From contig NC_059081.1 of NCBI RefSeq assembly GCF_020497125.1, forward strand, positions 17,083,105-17,147,104: DNA of 64,000 bases. The letters are read 5' to 3'. The notes under the pieces were generated by a model that saw only the letters and a list, made by a program, of their open reading frames with translations, searched no databases and was not told where the DNA came from. Positions 12,090-22,208 of the stretch are shown piece by piece. Both the position numbers and the translations under genes were made by a program. The first letter of the stretch is position 1; each line of letters begins with the position of its first letter. Source of the stretch: Mauremys mutica (lineage: Eukaryota; Chordata; Testudines; Geoemydidae).

Positions 12090-12855
12090 CATACTGCATA
12101 AGGGATGCTGGACAATTTTCAGTAACACTAGGGAGAACCTGTATGATACTTTCCCAATATGCAATATATAGATGACTTTAAAGATAACTGTAGTTGTATA
12201 TATTTATATTTATCTAACCAGATAGGTAGGTTTGCACTATGTGCCATCCCTTGGATTGTTCAACACTGCCCAGTGTTATAGAACTGTCTGTTAGGTAAAC
12301 TATGTGAACAACAATCTCTTGTCACACAGGCCCGAGTTAAGGATTTGGTGGCAGAATTTCCTTGCTTTTGTTCATTAAAGTAAAACCTTTTATTACATAT
12401 TTTGTATATAAATGTCATATTTAAGGCAAGCTGCTGAACCAAAATACATACATCTTCCTTTGGCTTCTGGTTTGTCAACGCCTTTTGCTTTGTCAACAGT
12501 GTGCGCTCTGACTGGTGAGTGAAGGATAATCTAAATTACGATTTAAAATTTCTAAGCCTTCAGCTTTCCTAACTTGATACAGTCACTTCAGTCACGTCTC
12601 ATTTAAGGATGTAAGAATGTAAATGTCTATGTTCTGCCGGGGGGGAAGGGGGGAATACAGTGTTTACAAAATGTTACAGCCATTAGTTTCACAGACATAC
12701 TGTACCTACCTCGCAGCCAAATTCTGCCCTCAGATAATGGTGTGTCATCTATAATTATGTGGGTGTAACTGAAGGGATAATTTAGTCCTTGAGTATTAAA
12801 AGGGGTGTGTGTATGTGTGTGTTTGTTTTTAAATGTTACAATAACTGTTGTCAAC
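12090..12855. other. Intergenic sequence with short (GT)n tract
   Basis: Non-coding. A short gtgtgtgtatgtgtgtgtttg tract lies near 12803-12824. No repeat family is delimited. Confidence 0.5.
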
Positions 12856-12953
12856 AAAGTTGGTTGAAAAAGAGAATTTTTTTGTGAAGATTTAGTTCCT
12901 TTTTTCCCCCCTCAAAATTTTTTTTACACATTTTTTTTTGTCAACCAGCTCTA
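12856..12953. repeat. AGAGCTGG-type foldback fragment
   Basis: Left end agttggttgaaaaagagaat and right end tttgtcaaccagctctag are inverted relatives. The interior is rich in T and A runs. The same ends appear at 32020-32097 and, in a longer form, at 30274-30923. It has no coding capacity and is probably a non-autonomous DNA element relic. Confidence 0.55.
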
Positions 12954-13461
12954 GTTGCCAAAAACAAATAAAATAAAACAGTCAGCAAGGAGATTTGGAC
13001 CCATTTTTAGCTCATTTCCGATCACTTAAAAATGCTAAAAGAAGCAAATTTTTATTCCAAAATGATTTACAAATCCTGGTAAATTTTACTGAAAGGAAAA
13101 CTGAGACTGAAAACCCAAAGCAACAAAGGACTCAGTGTCAGACTGGGGTTAGGCCTGTTTCCCATTTCTGTGCTCACTAGAACACAGTGCTATAATATAT
13201 ATTTGTATAAATCTCCCCATTCAGAATGCAATCACATGATTCAGATCCATATTTTGTCATCATACAACAATTTCATTCCAGTTAAAATCTCTTTTCCATC
13301 CCATCTCATATCAGTGACACAAGTTAAAATCTTACAACGGATGCAGGTGTTGACTGTACAGCTGGGAGGAAATGCCCCATCAAAAGTTTCAAGATTTCAA
13401 TGACTTTTCCCATTATGCATTAGGACTAAACCAACACTTTTCAAAAAATTTTATACAAACC

Positions 13462-13655
13462 AGAGAGAACACACATCACTCCAGAATAGGCAATAGCTCA
13501 ATGGTTAGGGAACTCACCTGGGATATGGGAGACCTGGGTTTAAAATCCTTACTTTGCCTTACTCAGAGCAGAGACTTGAACATGGGTCCCCCACAGCCTA
13601 GGAAAGCATCATAACTGCTGGGCTTTTGAATACTCTGGAGTGATGTGTGTTCCCT
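13462..13655. mobile_element. Foldback element with tRNA-like arms in opposite orientation
   Basis: The left end gagagaacacacatcactcc (13462-13481) is mirrored by ggagtgatgtgtgttccctc at the right end (13638-13657). The pairing continues inward, with mismatches, for about 95 bp per arm. The left arm contains tagctcaatggttagggaac and gagacctgggtttaaaatcc, which resemble tRNA A and B boxes. The right arm has similar text on the minus strand (gacccatgttcaagtctctg). The whole is therefore an imperfect palindrome of about 194 bp. No target duplication was clear. Confidence 0.7.
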
Positions 13656-14690
13656 CTTTCTCCCTCTCATTTTGACTATAAATTCCATCCTTAACACGAG
13701 ATACCTTCCTGATAAACCTCCCTGCAAAAAATGTAGGTTTTGACAAACTGGCATGTTTCTACAAAAAAACATTTCAGCAAAAAAATTCCCAACTAGCTCT
13801 AATTGCCAGCTATTGTTTCCATTGGAATTTATGCTCTTGGCTACGTTAAAGGATGATATACTGGTCCCTACTACTAAGTTCTTTGACAGGACTGTATACT
13901 GGAAAAGTGAATACAAAAAAATCAATAGAATAAGGGAGATCCAGGCCTAGACACACATCAAATAGCAAAACCAAAGTTAATAACATGGCTCTAGCAAATG
14001 CTACTGGATCAGCATAGTCGTGATCAAGTGAACAGAAAGACACACATTCCTAAAGATTTCATTATGTCAGTTCTACACTAACGGCATGAGAGAAGCAAGA
14101 CAAGTCACATTAAGTCATTTAGCATAAGCCAACACTATTAATGCAAGCAGACATGACAAGTCACAACCTGATATGTCGGCACAGAGAAAATAGCGAGAGA
14201 CACATCTTTCTGCAAAACCAGTCTAACACAGCTTCATTATCTGCAAAGGGCCCCTTACTCAGAAGGTATTTCACTAGCTGGTTGCTATTTATACTTTCTT
14301 AGATAATTCTTGGTTTTAAATTAGTTTATAAAATTGAGTCATTTCCTCGGGCCAAAGGGTCAGAAGAATTCTAAATCTAGCACGTTTCTATTTAAAGCAG
14401 AGGCGCTCTCTCATCAGCTCTTCTCAGAATGTCAGTGACAGAAGAAAAGCACAAGGCAATTGGCTGCTGGATGCACTGAGCATTAGAAGATGGCAAATCA
14501 CCTCTGACATTGCCATGTCTCTAACCTTGCTGTTGCTCTTCACATGCCTCTCCCAGTGGAGCTGATGAGAGGTTACCCCGGTATCAAATTACCTGACTGC
14601 TAGTCAGGTCTGCCCAGAAGACAGATGTGAGTTAACATAATAATACTTTGCCCTTAGAAAGCCCTGATTATCTCGCTCGAGATTGCAAAG
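13656..14690. other. Intergenic sequence with a foldback fragment
   Basis: Mostly unique sequence. Around 13729-13800 lies a worn half of the AGAGCTGG foldback family (ending cccaactagctctaattg). The overlapping opposite-strand open frames at 13563-13950 lack any domain and are treated as chance. A CORE-SINE tail-like stretch (tactttgcccttagaaagcc) lies near 14645-14664. Confidence 0.5.
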
Positions 14691-14696
14691 CATTTT

Positions 14697-14958
14697 AGGT
14701 ACATCTATGCTGCAGCTGAGTGTGTGCTTCCCAGCACGGGCAGACCGACACACACACGCTCTGCTACAGCCAGGACACTAAAAACAGCAGTACAGCTCGG
14801 GTAGCATGGGCAGCCCAATTACATTCCTGGGGGTCCAGGTGGATTTGTACTCAGGTGGCTACCCCAAGCTGCTGTCCATGCTATCCTGGAGCAGAGCTAG
14901 CACTTCTCTGTCTACCCCACTGGTAAGTGTCCTTCCAGCTGCGGTGTAGACATACCCT
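14697..14958. mobile_element. MITE of about 260 bp, aggtacatct...agacatacct type
   Basis: The left end aggtacatctatgctgcagc is complementary, with mismatches, to the right end gctgcggtgtagacatacc (roughly 18 of 24 terminal positions). The interior is GC-richer than its surroundings and has no transposase. Repeats with these ends (gggtatgtctacactgcagc) are very common in turtles, which is family knowledge rather than something tested here. The 68-codon open frame inside is accidental. Confidence 0.7.
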
Positions 14959-15245
14959 GAGAGACAGAGATGAAGCTGCTAGTCCAGATTTGTACACTAA
15001 CCCAGTGATAGTCAAAAGCTGGAGCCAGGGTAGAATTCTTCACAATCCTCTGTCCTAGCCACTAAGACAATGTTGCTCTTGATCTTCCGAAACAAAATCC
15101 CTTTAGATCCCCTGATTCCTCTACCCTTCCCTATCCCTTGAGTTACAAGTGAAAAAAAAATCAAATTTATGCTGAAAAATTTATGGTCCCAACAAGGTGG
15201 TTAAGGACCATGATAGTGATGTGCTGGCTTCATTGCATTAGAATT

Positions 15246-15330
15246 ATAGAATCATAAGACTGGAAGGGACCTTGAGAGGTCATCTCATCCAATCCCCTGC
15301 CTCATGGCGGGACTAAGTATTAGTGAACTG
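15246..15330 (-). mobile_element. CR1 or SINE 3' tail fragment, minus strand
   Basis: It reads atagaatcataagactggaa, then gggaccttgagaggtcatct, the reverse complement of the CR1/SINE tail, and stops near a gggactaagtatta stretch. No tRNA-like head follows, so it is only a tail, either from a truncated CR1 or a broken SINE. Confidence 0.7.
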
Positions 15331-16270
15331 CATAATGAATAGAGAGAGTCCTGAAGCACAAAATTCTAATTTGGATCCTGATTCTCATTCCCCTGGAAGC
15401 ATAGGATGTGTTTGGATTTCATAGGTGGTAATACTACCACTGTCATCATTTAGTTGGACCTGCATAACAAAAGCCTTAGTATTTTACCCAGTAATTATTG
15501 CAGTGGACAGAATTATTGTGATGTAAGTGTTTGGTTCAGCCTGCTAAATAGGCAAGGAGCTATCCACAATCTGGAGCAGGATTCAGATCCTGCATTCCCC
15601 CACAGTTTGGTGATGCTCAGTGTCAGGGTTTTGATTTAGCCTTGCATACTGATGAGGACCATTCTGAAGCATTTGAAATTCTGGGTACTGAACAGTCCCA
15701 TCTGTAAAATAATGCCTGGAAGTTGCATTTATTTTTAACCCTTGGTGCATTTTGTGCAAACAAAAATTAAAGGGCAGAATTTTGTGTTAGGCTAGGCCAG
15801 AGTTCCTGGAGTAGAGTTACTGCCAGTTTCTCTTCTGCTGTGCCATGCTTCTACCAAATTTGCCATGAGCAAAACACAAAAAAAGCAGAAGACGGGGCTG
15901 TATGTGAAAGCAGTTAACAAACTCAAACACTGTGGCTCACAGTTAAAGAGAAAGCCAAGGTCGACATGTAGGTTCAGCTTGTGTTTTGTGCTGTCTCATC
16001 TCACCAACTTAGCACTGCATAAGTGGCTAACAGGAGGAGCATTCAAAATGGAAGGAGGCAATGTTTGAAATCAAGTTCATGGTGGCATCTCCCTCTCTAA
16101 CTGCTGGAGGAAAGCATGTATCCTACCAACCCTACTGCACCTGCTCTAGTGATTACTTTTAGCCCTGCTTTATAAAGGATCGTTCAATGGTTTAATGGCA
16201 GAATAAGAAAATAAGATAATACTACTGGCATCAAATTTACAAGAGGCAAGAAGCAGAAGTCACAGAGAAA
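15331..16270. other. Intergenic sequence, nothing recognised
   Basis: Non-coding by eye, with no delimited repeat or RNA gene. Confidence 0.5.
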
Positions 16271-16510
16271 GATTAATAGATTCCAAAGTTGAAAGGGATC
16301 ACTGTGATTACTTAGTTTGACCTCCTGAATAACACAGGCAATAGAACTTCCTGAAATAATTCCTGTTTGAACTAGATATCTTTTAGAACATCCAATACTA
16401 ATTTAAAAATTGCCAATGATGGAGAATCCACCGCAAGCTATGTTACACTGTTCCAGTGGTTAATTACTCTCACTCTTAAAATGCCATAGTTTCATTTTCT
16501 TTCATTAGGC
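16271..16510 (-). mobile_element. Diverged CR1-like LINE 3' end, minus strand
   Basis: The plus strand reads agattccaaagttgaaaggg, then tttgacctcctgaataacac and aggcaatagaacttcctgaa, continuing through gatggagaatccaccgcaag to ggttaattactctcactctt. This is the reverse complement of a distinct, older CR1-type tail. The same tail occurs in shorter form at 39645-39735 and 52548-52640. It has no coding part. Confidence 0.7.
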
Positions 16511-19500
16511 ACGTGTGTATGCAGAAGCACACACACTATACATTCCAAAACCTGACCAGTCCTAATGACTGATCATACTTATCTCTTGCTCCCATAAATA
16601 AATTAAGCTCAGCACCCTGCCACATTGGACCATAGGTGAGAGAAACCTCCCATAGCAGGCAGGAAAATTCTGCTAATTTCCACTTGTGGACGTTCCTCTG
16701 AATCACTTCCTGGTGGGAAGGGCTAGTAGGATTTGCTTTTATTGGAGTGGAAGGGGATTCCGTTTCCCAACCTGTGGAGAGCCAACATCTACATAGATTT
16801 TGGAGCCCCTGCATTCAGCAGAGCATCCTATTGGAAGCCAAATACCTCCACACAGCACCCTTTGTTCCTCTTCCTCTCGCAGTATAAAGGCTCCCATAGA
16901 AGCTATGCTTTCTTGCAGCACCGCCGTCCATTGACTACATCAAACCTCTCCACCACCCCCATCTTCTCAAAGTACCATACAAGGTACTGATATCCGGATG
17001 TGTTTTCAACTGGAAATCCATACATGTCTGAAGGAATATTGCACGGAAAGTAGCTGCTCCATGTTTGTTTTCCCCTCCCACAGTTGCAGATCCCTGACCC
17101 CAAAGAAAGGCCTCCATGATGGCTGGTCATTAGACATGCTCACCTCCACTTCTCAGACCTCCTGATCTGACAGATATATTGCTACCTCCCATTGTACAGT
17201 TACACGTGCCCAGCCATTCATTGACTATGCGGCAGAGCTGTTACCCTGAAATGTACATGTCCCAAAAATTACAACAATGAGATACTACAGTTATTCCCTG
17301 ATCCTAGTGTAGGGAACTGATGTGATATCATAAATACCACTGAGCAATGACTTTACTTTGGATGCACCTGGAAGGTGGTGTAGATTGAAGAGCAGGGATA
17401 TACTACATCTGGTGATGGTGGTGTCCATTTGGCACTGTTCAATCAGATTCAATGATCCATTTAGTCATGTTTGTTTTTTAAAATAACGTATGGTATTTTT
17501 TCCCTGATAGTTTACACATATGGGACCACAAAGCTGGCAGGGACATGTTGAATGAGAAAATGAAGATGAGACACACCTAAGTTTCTGTCTAGCCACCCCG
17601 CCGTTCACATAATTGGTTGTTTTGGGTACTATTGCTTGCACCTCTTTCATCTCTGTTATTTCCGCTAGTGTGCAATGCAAAATAGTGAATGCTTTAAAGT
17701 GCCAAATCTTCACCCATGCACATCATTTCCCTTTCAGAATCAGGAAAAGGCCGTTTTTGAACAAACTACTTAACTTGGAACTTAAGTTTCATAAAATATC
17801 AAGAAAATGGGCAAATATTGCAAGGCAAGAAATTTTTCCTTGTGAAATTTGTAAATTTTAATGGAATCTTACATGAATGTGCATCACTGCCCTCTACTGG
17901 ACGTATGCAGACATACAAGGTTTATTATTATTAATTATTACTATTATTATTCTCTTGCCCTCTAGTGGCTGAGGTGCATAGAGACTACAAGTCCCATTAC
18001 TGACAACACAAGAAGAGCCCCTTTAAATTAAATGTTATAGGCTTTAGTTATAAGCCTTTTAAATCTGAAGTTCACAAATTCTATTTTCCATACAGAATTG
18101 TTTTAACTGGAAGCCTGAGTACTTGTGCATTTATGAAGAATTTTTCTTCTTCTCAACCAAGTTTAAAATTTAACTTGGGCATTGGTTTGAACTTCAGAGG
18201 CAAAAAACTATTTTAAAAATAAACAGTATTTTTCTTAACGACATTTTGCCAAAAACATACATTTCAAAGACAGCTGCTCACAGAGTCATATGTTTGGTGT
18301 GGTTCTTCCTTTCGCTATTTCATCTTCTGTGAAGTTTGAGCTATAGCTTTTGCATCACGTATGATTACATTTTTGAAAGGCCGGAATTCAGGCAATGACA
18401 GCTTTGTTACTTGTTTGTCTCAGAAATATTTGCTAGAATGGACAAGACTGCACCGTAGAAAATTGCAAGGGAACCAGAACATTCAATATGTTTTTGATTG
18501 CTTTATATGGAATGCTACATCTGGAGTGAGTATTTGATAAAACAACATTCTGAAGTCACGCTCCCCAGAAGAATGCTTCAGTTCACTAATAAATGCTGGA
18601 TCTTATCTATTTTCTGCCCCTATTTTAGGCTGTCTAAAGAAAGACTTGAATCTTCTTGACTCTATCATTTCATTGTATCCTAACAACTGCACAGAATTCA
18701 ACAATACTCTTTGCTTTGACAGTCAATATTGTTATTTGAAAATTTACAGAAGCTAGGATTGCATTGTAAATTTGACAACATTGAAGGATAAAGGAACGCT
18801 GCATTCAGACATATCCCTCAAAGTGCTCTCTCAAAACAGCAGGATAAGGGAACAAGGTCAAGTTGCTGACATCCATAGTCAAGTTGTTCAGATTTGTTTA
18901 GGGAAAAAGCAGCTGTGAGACTTATTATACTCACCATCATTCAACATTCTGATGAAATGTTACGCTGAAAAGATAAGACCAATTCCAGAGAGGAAAATGA
19001 ATTTAATGGGAAATATTATGTATGGTACATTGCAAGATATCAACCTTTAGACTCTGCATATTCAAAGAGCCAAAAGCTAATCACTGGCCTTTATCCAAAT
19101 ACTGTATGCACTATGCAGTATGAAAATATCTGCTCTTTCTGCCATCTCTTGCCCTCGCTAAAGTAGGGAAGAAAAAACAGAAAATTTAAACAGCCAGGAG
19201 ATTCTACATGGATGCAGAGAAGTTAATTCTCTATTAGAAACTGAATTTCCTTGCCTGACTCTGGAGGAGAACAGAGAAGAGGCCCAGAAGCATCCAAATT
19301 AAACTTAAATGAATTATTCTTGTAATTTAATTCACTTATTTATTGATGAATGATAACTTCCCCAGAACACACTGATCTCCATGGGAGCAGGATCAGTGCT
19401 ATGGGTTCCCAACAGAGCTAACTAGAGCAGAGTTGAAGCTTCTGATTGAAAATTAAATATTCTACTCCTCTCCTTGATCCCTCCTTCCTTGACCTCTAAA

Positions 19501-19594
19501 CTCCTGTCTAGGATGAGCCTCAATGGACATAGTCATCCTTGCTACAACGACAAACATTCTAAACTCTCTACACAATCAGCAGTATTTATTTGTT
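16511..19594. other. Intergenic sequence with a short ATT microsatellite
   Basis: No gene found. A ttattattattaattattac tract lies at about 17922-17952. It is bracketed by two direct copies of tgccctctaNtgg (17889 and 17957), possibly the edges of a worn element. The minus-strand open frames near 16536-17130 and the pair at 17465-17861 lack recognisable domains. Confidence 0.5.
17922..17952. repeat. ATT microsatellite
   Basis: An imperfect (ATT)n tract of about 30 bp between two copies of a ccctcta-containing motif. Confidence 0.75.
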
Positions 19595-20310
19595 ACAACT
19601 GACCAAACTGTAATCAAAATTCCATGCTTGATTAATAAAAGGATAGCAGTAGGAATACACTACTGACCACCTGACCAGGATAGTGATTGTGAAATGCTCA
19701 GGGAAATTAGAGAGACTATAAAAATAGACACCTTAATAATAATGGGGGATTTCAACTATCCCCAAATTGACTGGATCCATCTCACCTCAGGACATGATAC
19801 AGAAATAAAGTTTCTAGACACAGAATCATAGAAGATTAGGGTTGGAAGAGACCTCAGAAGGTCATCTAGTTCAACCCCCTGCTCAAAGTAGGACCAACTC
19901 CAACTAAATCATCCCAGCCAGGGCTTTGTCAAGCCCTTTGTCTAAGGATGGAGATTCCACCACCTCCCCAGGGAACCCATTCCAGTGTTTCACCACCCTC
20001 TTAGTGACTTTTTCCCCTAATATAAAAAAAAACTCTATTTCACTAGGAGGGTGGTGAAGCACTGAAAACACTAGACATCATTAATATCTGCTTTTTGAAG
20101 CAGCTAGTCCTAGAACCCAGAAGGAGAGAGGCAATTCTTGATTTAGTCCTAAGTGGAGCACAGGATCTGGCCCAAGAGATGATTATAGCTGAACTGCTTT
20201 GTAATACAGACCATAATATAATTAAATATAAGATCCTTGTCGGGGGGAGGGAAGGGGATATCAAAGAAGCCTACCACAGTAGCATTTAACTTCAGAACTT
20301 CAGAAAAATA
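19595..20310 (+). pseudogene. CR1 ORF2 endonuclease domain remnant, interrupted
   Basis: Before the inner insertion the frame near 19630-19820 encodes INKRIAVGIHY, a stop, then PPDQDSD and later LIIMGDFNYPQIDW. This is the apurinic-endonuclease-type core motif (GDFN) of CR1 nucleases, which nick target DNA to prime reverse transcription. After the insertion, 20095-20289 continues with QLVLEPRRREAILDLVLS and CNTDHNIIKY; the last holds the conserved (S/T)DH motif near the end of the domain. An in-frame stop and the nested insertion disable it. The N-terminal part of the domain is missing because of 5' truncation. Confidence 0.82.
19821..20070 (-). mobile_element. CR1 3' fragment with an inverted 5' piece, inside the larger CR1
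   Basis: From 19821 the plus strand reads agaatcatagaagattaggg, then ttggaagagacctcagaagg, the reverse complement of a CR1 3' end. It runs to about 20029 (cagtgtttcaccaccctctt). Then, in the opposite sense, about 20030-20064 reads tttcactaggagggtggtga followed by agcactg, the same CR1 region in plus orientation. The whole 250 bp is flanked by a 7-bp direct repeat, ctagaca, at 19814-19820 and 20071-20077. The shared duplication suggests one event that left a 5' inversion, as expected from twin priming. An independent foldback rearrangement is the alternative. Confidence 0.75.
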
Positions 20311-21603
20311 AGAAGGCTAGTTAAAAGGAAATTGAAAGGAACAGCCACAGGAGTGAAATGCCTGCAAGCTGCATGGAAACATTTTTAAAACACCATAAAA
20401 AGAGGCTCAAATTAAATGTATACCTGTAAATTAAAAAGAACAGTAAGGGGACCAAAAAATTGCTGCCATGGCTAAACAGAGTAAAATAAGTGGCTAGAGG
20501 CAAAAAAGGGATCCTTTAAAATAGGAAGTCAAATCCTACTGAGGAAAATAGACAGGAGCATAAACTCTGGCAAGTTAAGTGTAAAAGTATAATTAGGCAG
20601 GCAAAAAAGGACTTGAAGAGCAATTAGCAAAAAACACAAGCGCTAATAGCAAAAAATGTTTAAGTACATCAGAAGCAGGAAGCCTGCCAAACAATCACTG
20701 GGGCCAACGGAGGTGCTAAAGGAGCATTCAAGGAAGACATGGCTATTGTGGAGAAGCTAAATGACTTCTTTGCATTGGTCTTCAGAGCACAGGACGTGAG
20801 AGTAATTTCCACAACTGAGTCACTCTTTTTAGGTGCAAGATGTGAGGAACTGTCCCAGATTGAGGTATCAATAGAGGTGGTTTGGGAGCAAATTGATAAA
20901 TTAAACAGTAATAAGTCATCAGGACCAGATGGTATTCACCCAAGTGTTCTGAAGGAACTCATATATGAAACAGCAGAACTACTAACTGTGGTATGTATCC
21001 TAACACTTAAAGCAGCCTCTGTACCAGATGACTGGAGGATATCTAATGTGACATCAATTTTTAAACAAGCCTCCAGTGGTGATTACAGGATGGTAAGCCA
21101 AATTACAGTACCAGGCAAATTGGTTGAAACTATAGTAAAGAATAAAAATATCAGATACATAGATTAATACAATTTGTTGGGGAAGAGTCAACATGGCTTT
21201 TGTAAAGGGAAATCATGCCTCATCAATCTATTAGAATTCTTTCAGGATGTCAAGAAACATGTGAACAAGGGTGATCTAGTGGATATAGCAGGGGTCTCAA
21301 ACTCAAATGACCCCGAGGGCCGCATGAGGACTAGTGCATTGGCCCGAGGGCCGCATCACTGACACGCCCCCTTGCTGCCCCTGGCCCCACCCCCAATCCA
21401 CCCCTTCCATGAGGCCCCGCCCCTGCCCTGTCTCTTCTCCACCTCCTCCCCTAAGCGCGCGGCTCCCCGCTCCTCCCCCCTCCCTCCTGGAAAGTGCTAA
21501 GCGCCACCAACAGCTGTTTGGTGGCTTGGCGGCGGGGCACTTAGGCGGCGGGTCCCGGAACAGAAGGGGCCCCCCACCGCCGAAGACCGGGCTGCGCTTC
21601 GGC

Positions 21604-22045
21604 AGCGGCAGGTCCCTCTTTTCCCCACCCCGGCCGGTCCCGCTTCCCACCCCGGCCCCGGCCGGTCCCGCTTCCCTCCCCCACCCCCCGGCCCGGCCCC
21701 GGCGGGTCTCGCTTCCCTTCCCCACCCCCGGCCCGGCCCGTCTCGCTTCCCTTCCCCCTCCCCTGGCCCGGCCCGGCGGGTCTCGCTTCCCGTCCCCCCC
21801 CCCCACGGCCCGGCCCCGGCCCCGGCCGGTCCCGCTTCCCACCCCGGCCCCGGCCGGTCCCGCTTCCCTCCCCCACCCCCCGGCCCGGCCCGGCCTCGGC
21901 TGGTCTCGCTTCCCTTCCCCACCCCCGGCCCGGCCCGTCTCGCTTCCCTCCCCCACCCCCCGGCCCGGCCCGGCCCGGCGGGTCTCGCTTCCCTTCCCCC
22001 CCCCCCCACGGCCCGGCCCGGCCCCGGCGGGTCCCGCTTCCCACC
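21604..22045. repeat. C-rich minisatellite inside the hAT-type element
   Basis: Repeating blocks of the form cggcc(c)ggtcccgcttccc alternate with cccaccccc-type runs. Basic units are about 35-60 bp, and a higher-order period of about 192 bp is visible: the string ccggccggtcccgcttccc starts near 21630 and again near 21822. Runs of 8-14 C occur at about 21794-21804 and 21998-22007. On the minus strand these are G-runs with strong potential for G-quadruplexes. Unit lengths are approximate because they were judged by eye. Confidence 0.85.
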
Positions 22046-22073
22046 CCCCTTACCCGAGCGCGTCTCCGGCGAG

Positions 22074-22208
22074 GCCTGAGCCCCGCCCCGATCCGAGCCG
22101 CGTGGTGAGGGGGCGGGGCTGTGAGCTCCACGCCGAGCGCAGCGCTCAGCCCAGAGCTCCCAGCCCCGCCCCCTCCCCACGCGGCTCGGATCGGGGCGGG
22201 GCTCAGGC
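22074..22208. repeat. Near-perfect inverted repeat, 55-bp arms
   Basis: The left arm is 22074-22128 (begins gcctgagccccgccccgatc) and the right arm is 22154-22208 (ends gatcggggcggggctcaggc). A 25-bp spacer separates them, and only a couple of positions in the arms do not pair. Both arms carry GC-box-like ccccgccc/gggcggg strings. Such a hairpin inside a non-autonomous transposon may be a structural end of an older internal duplication. Its function is unknown. Confidence 0.88.

Noticed and set aside
13563..13950. Overlapping open frames of 120 and 65 codons on opposite strands
   Set aside because: They cover part of the foldback element and unique sequence, and neither shows a motif.
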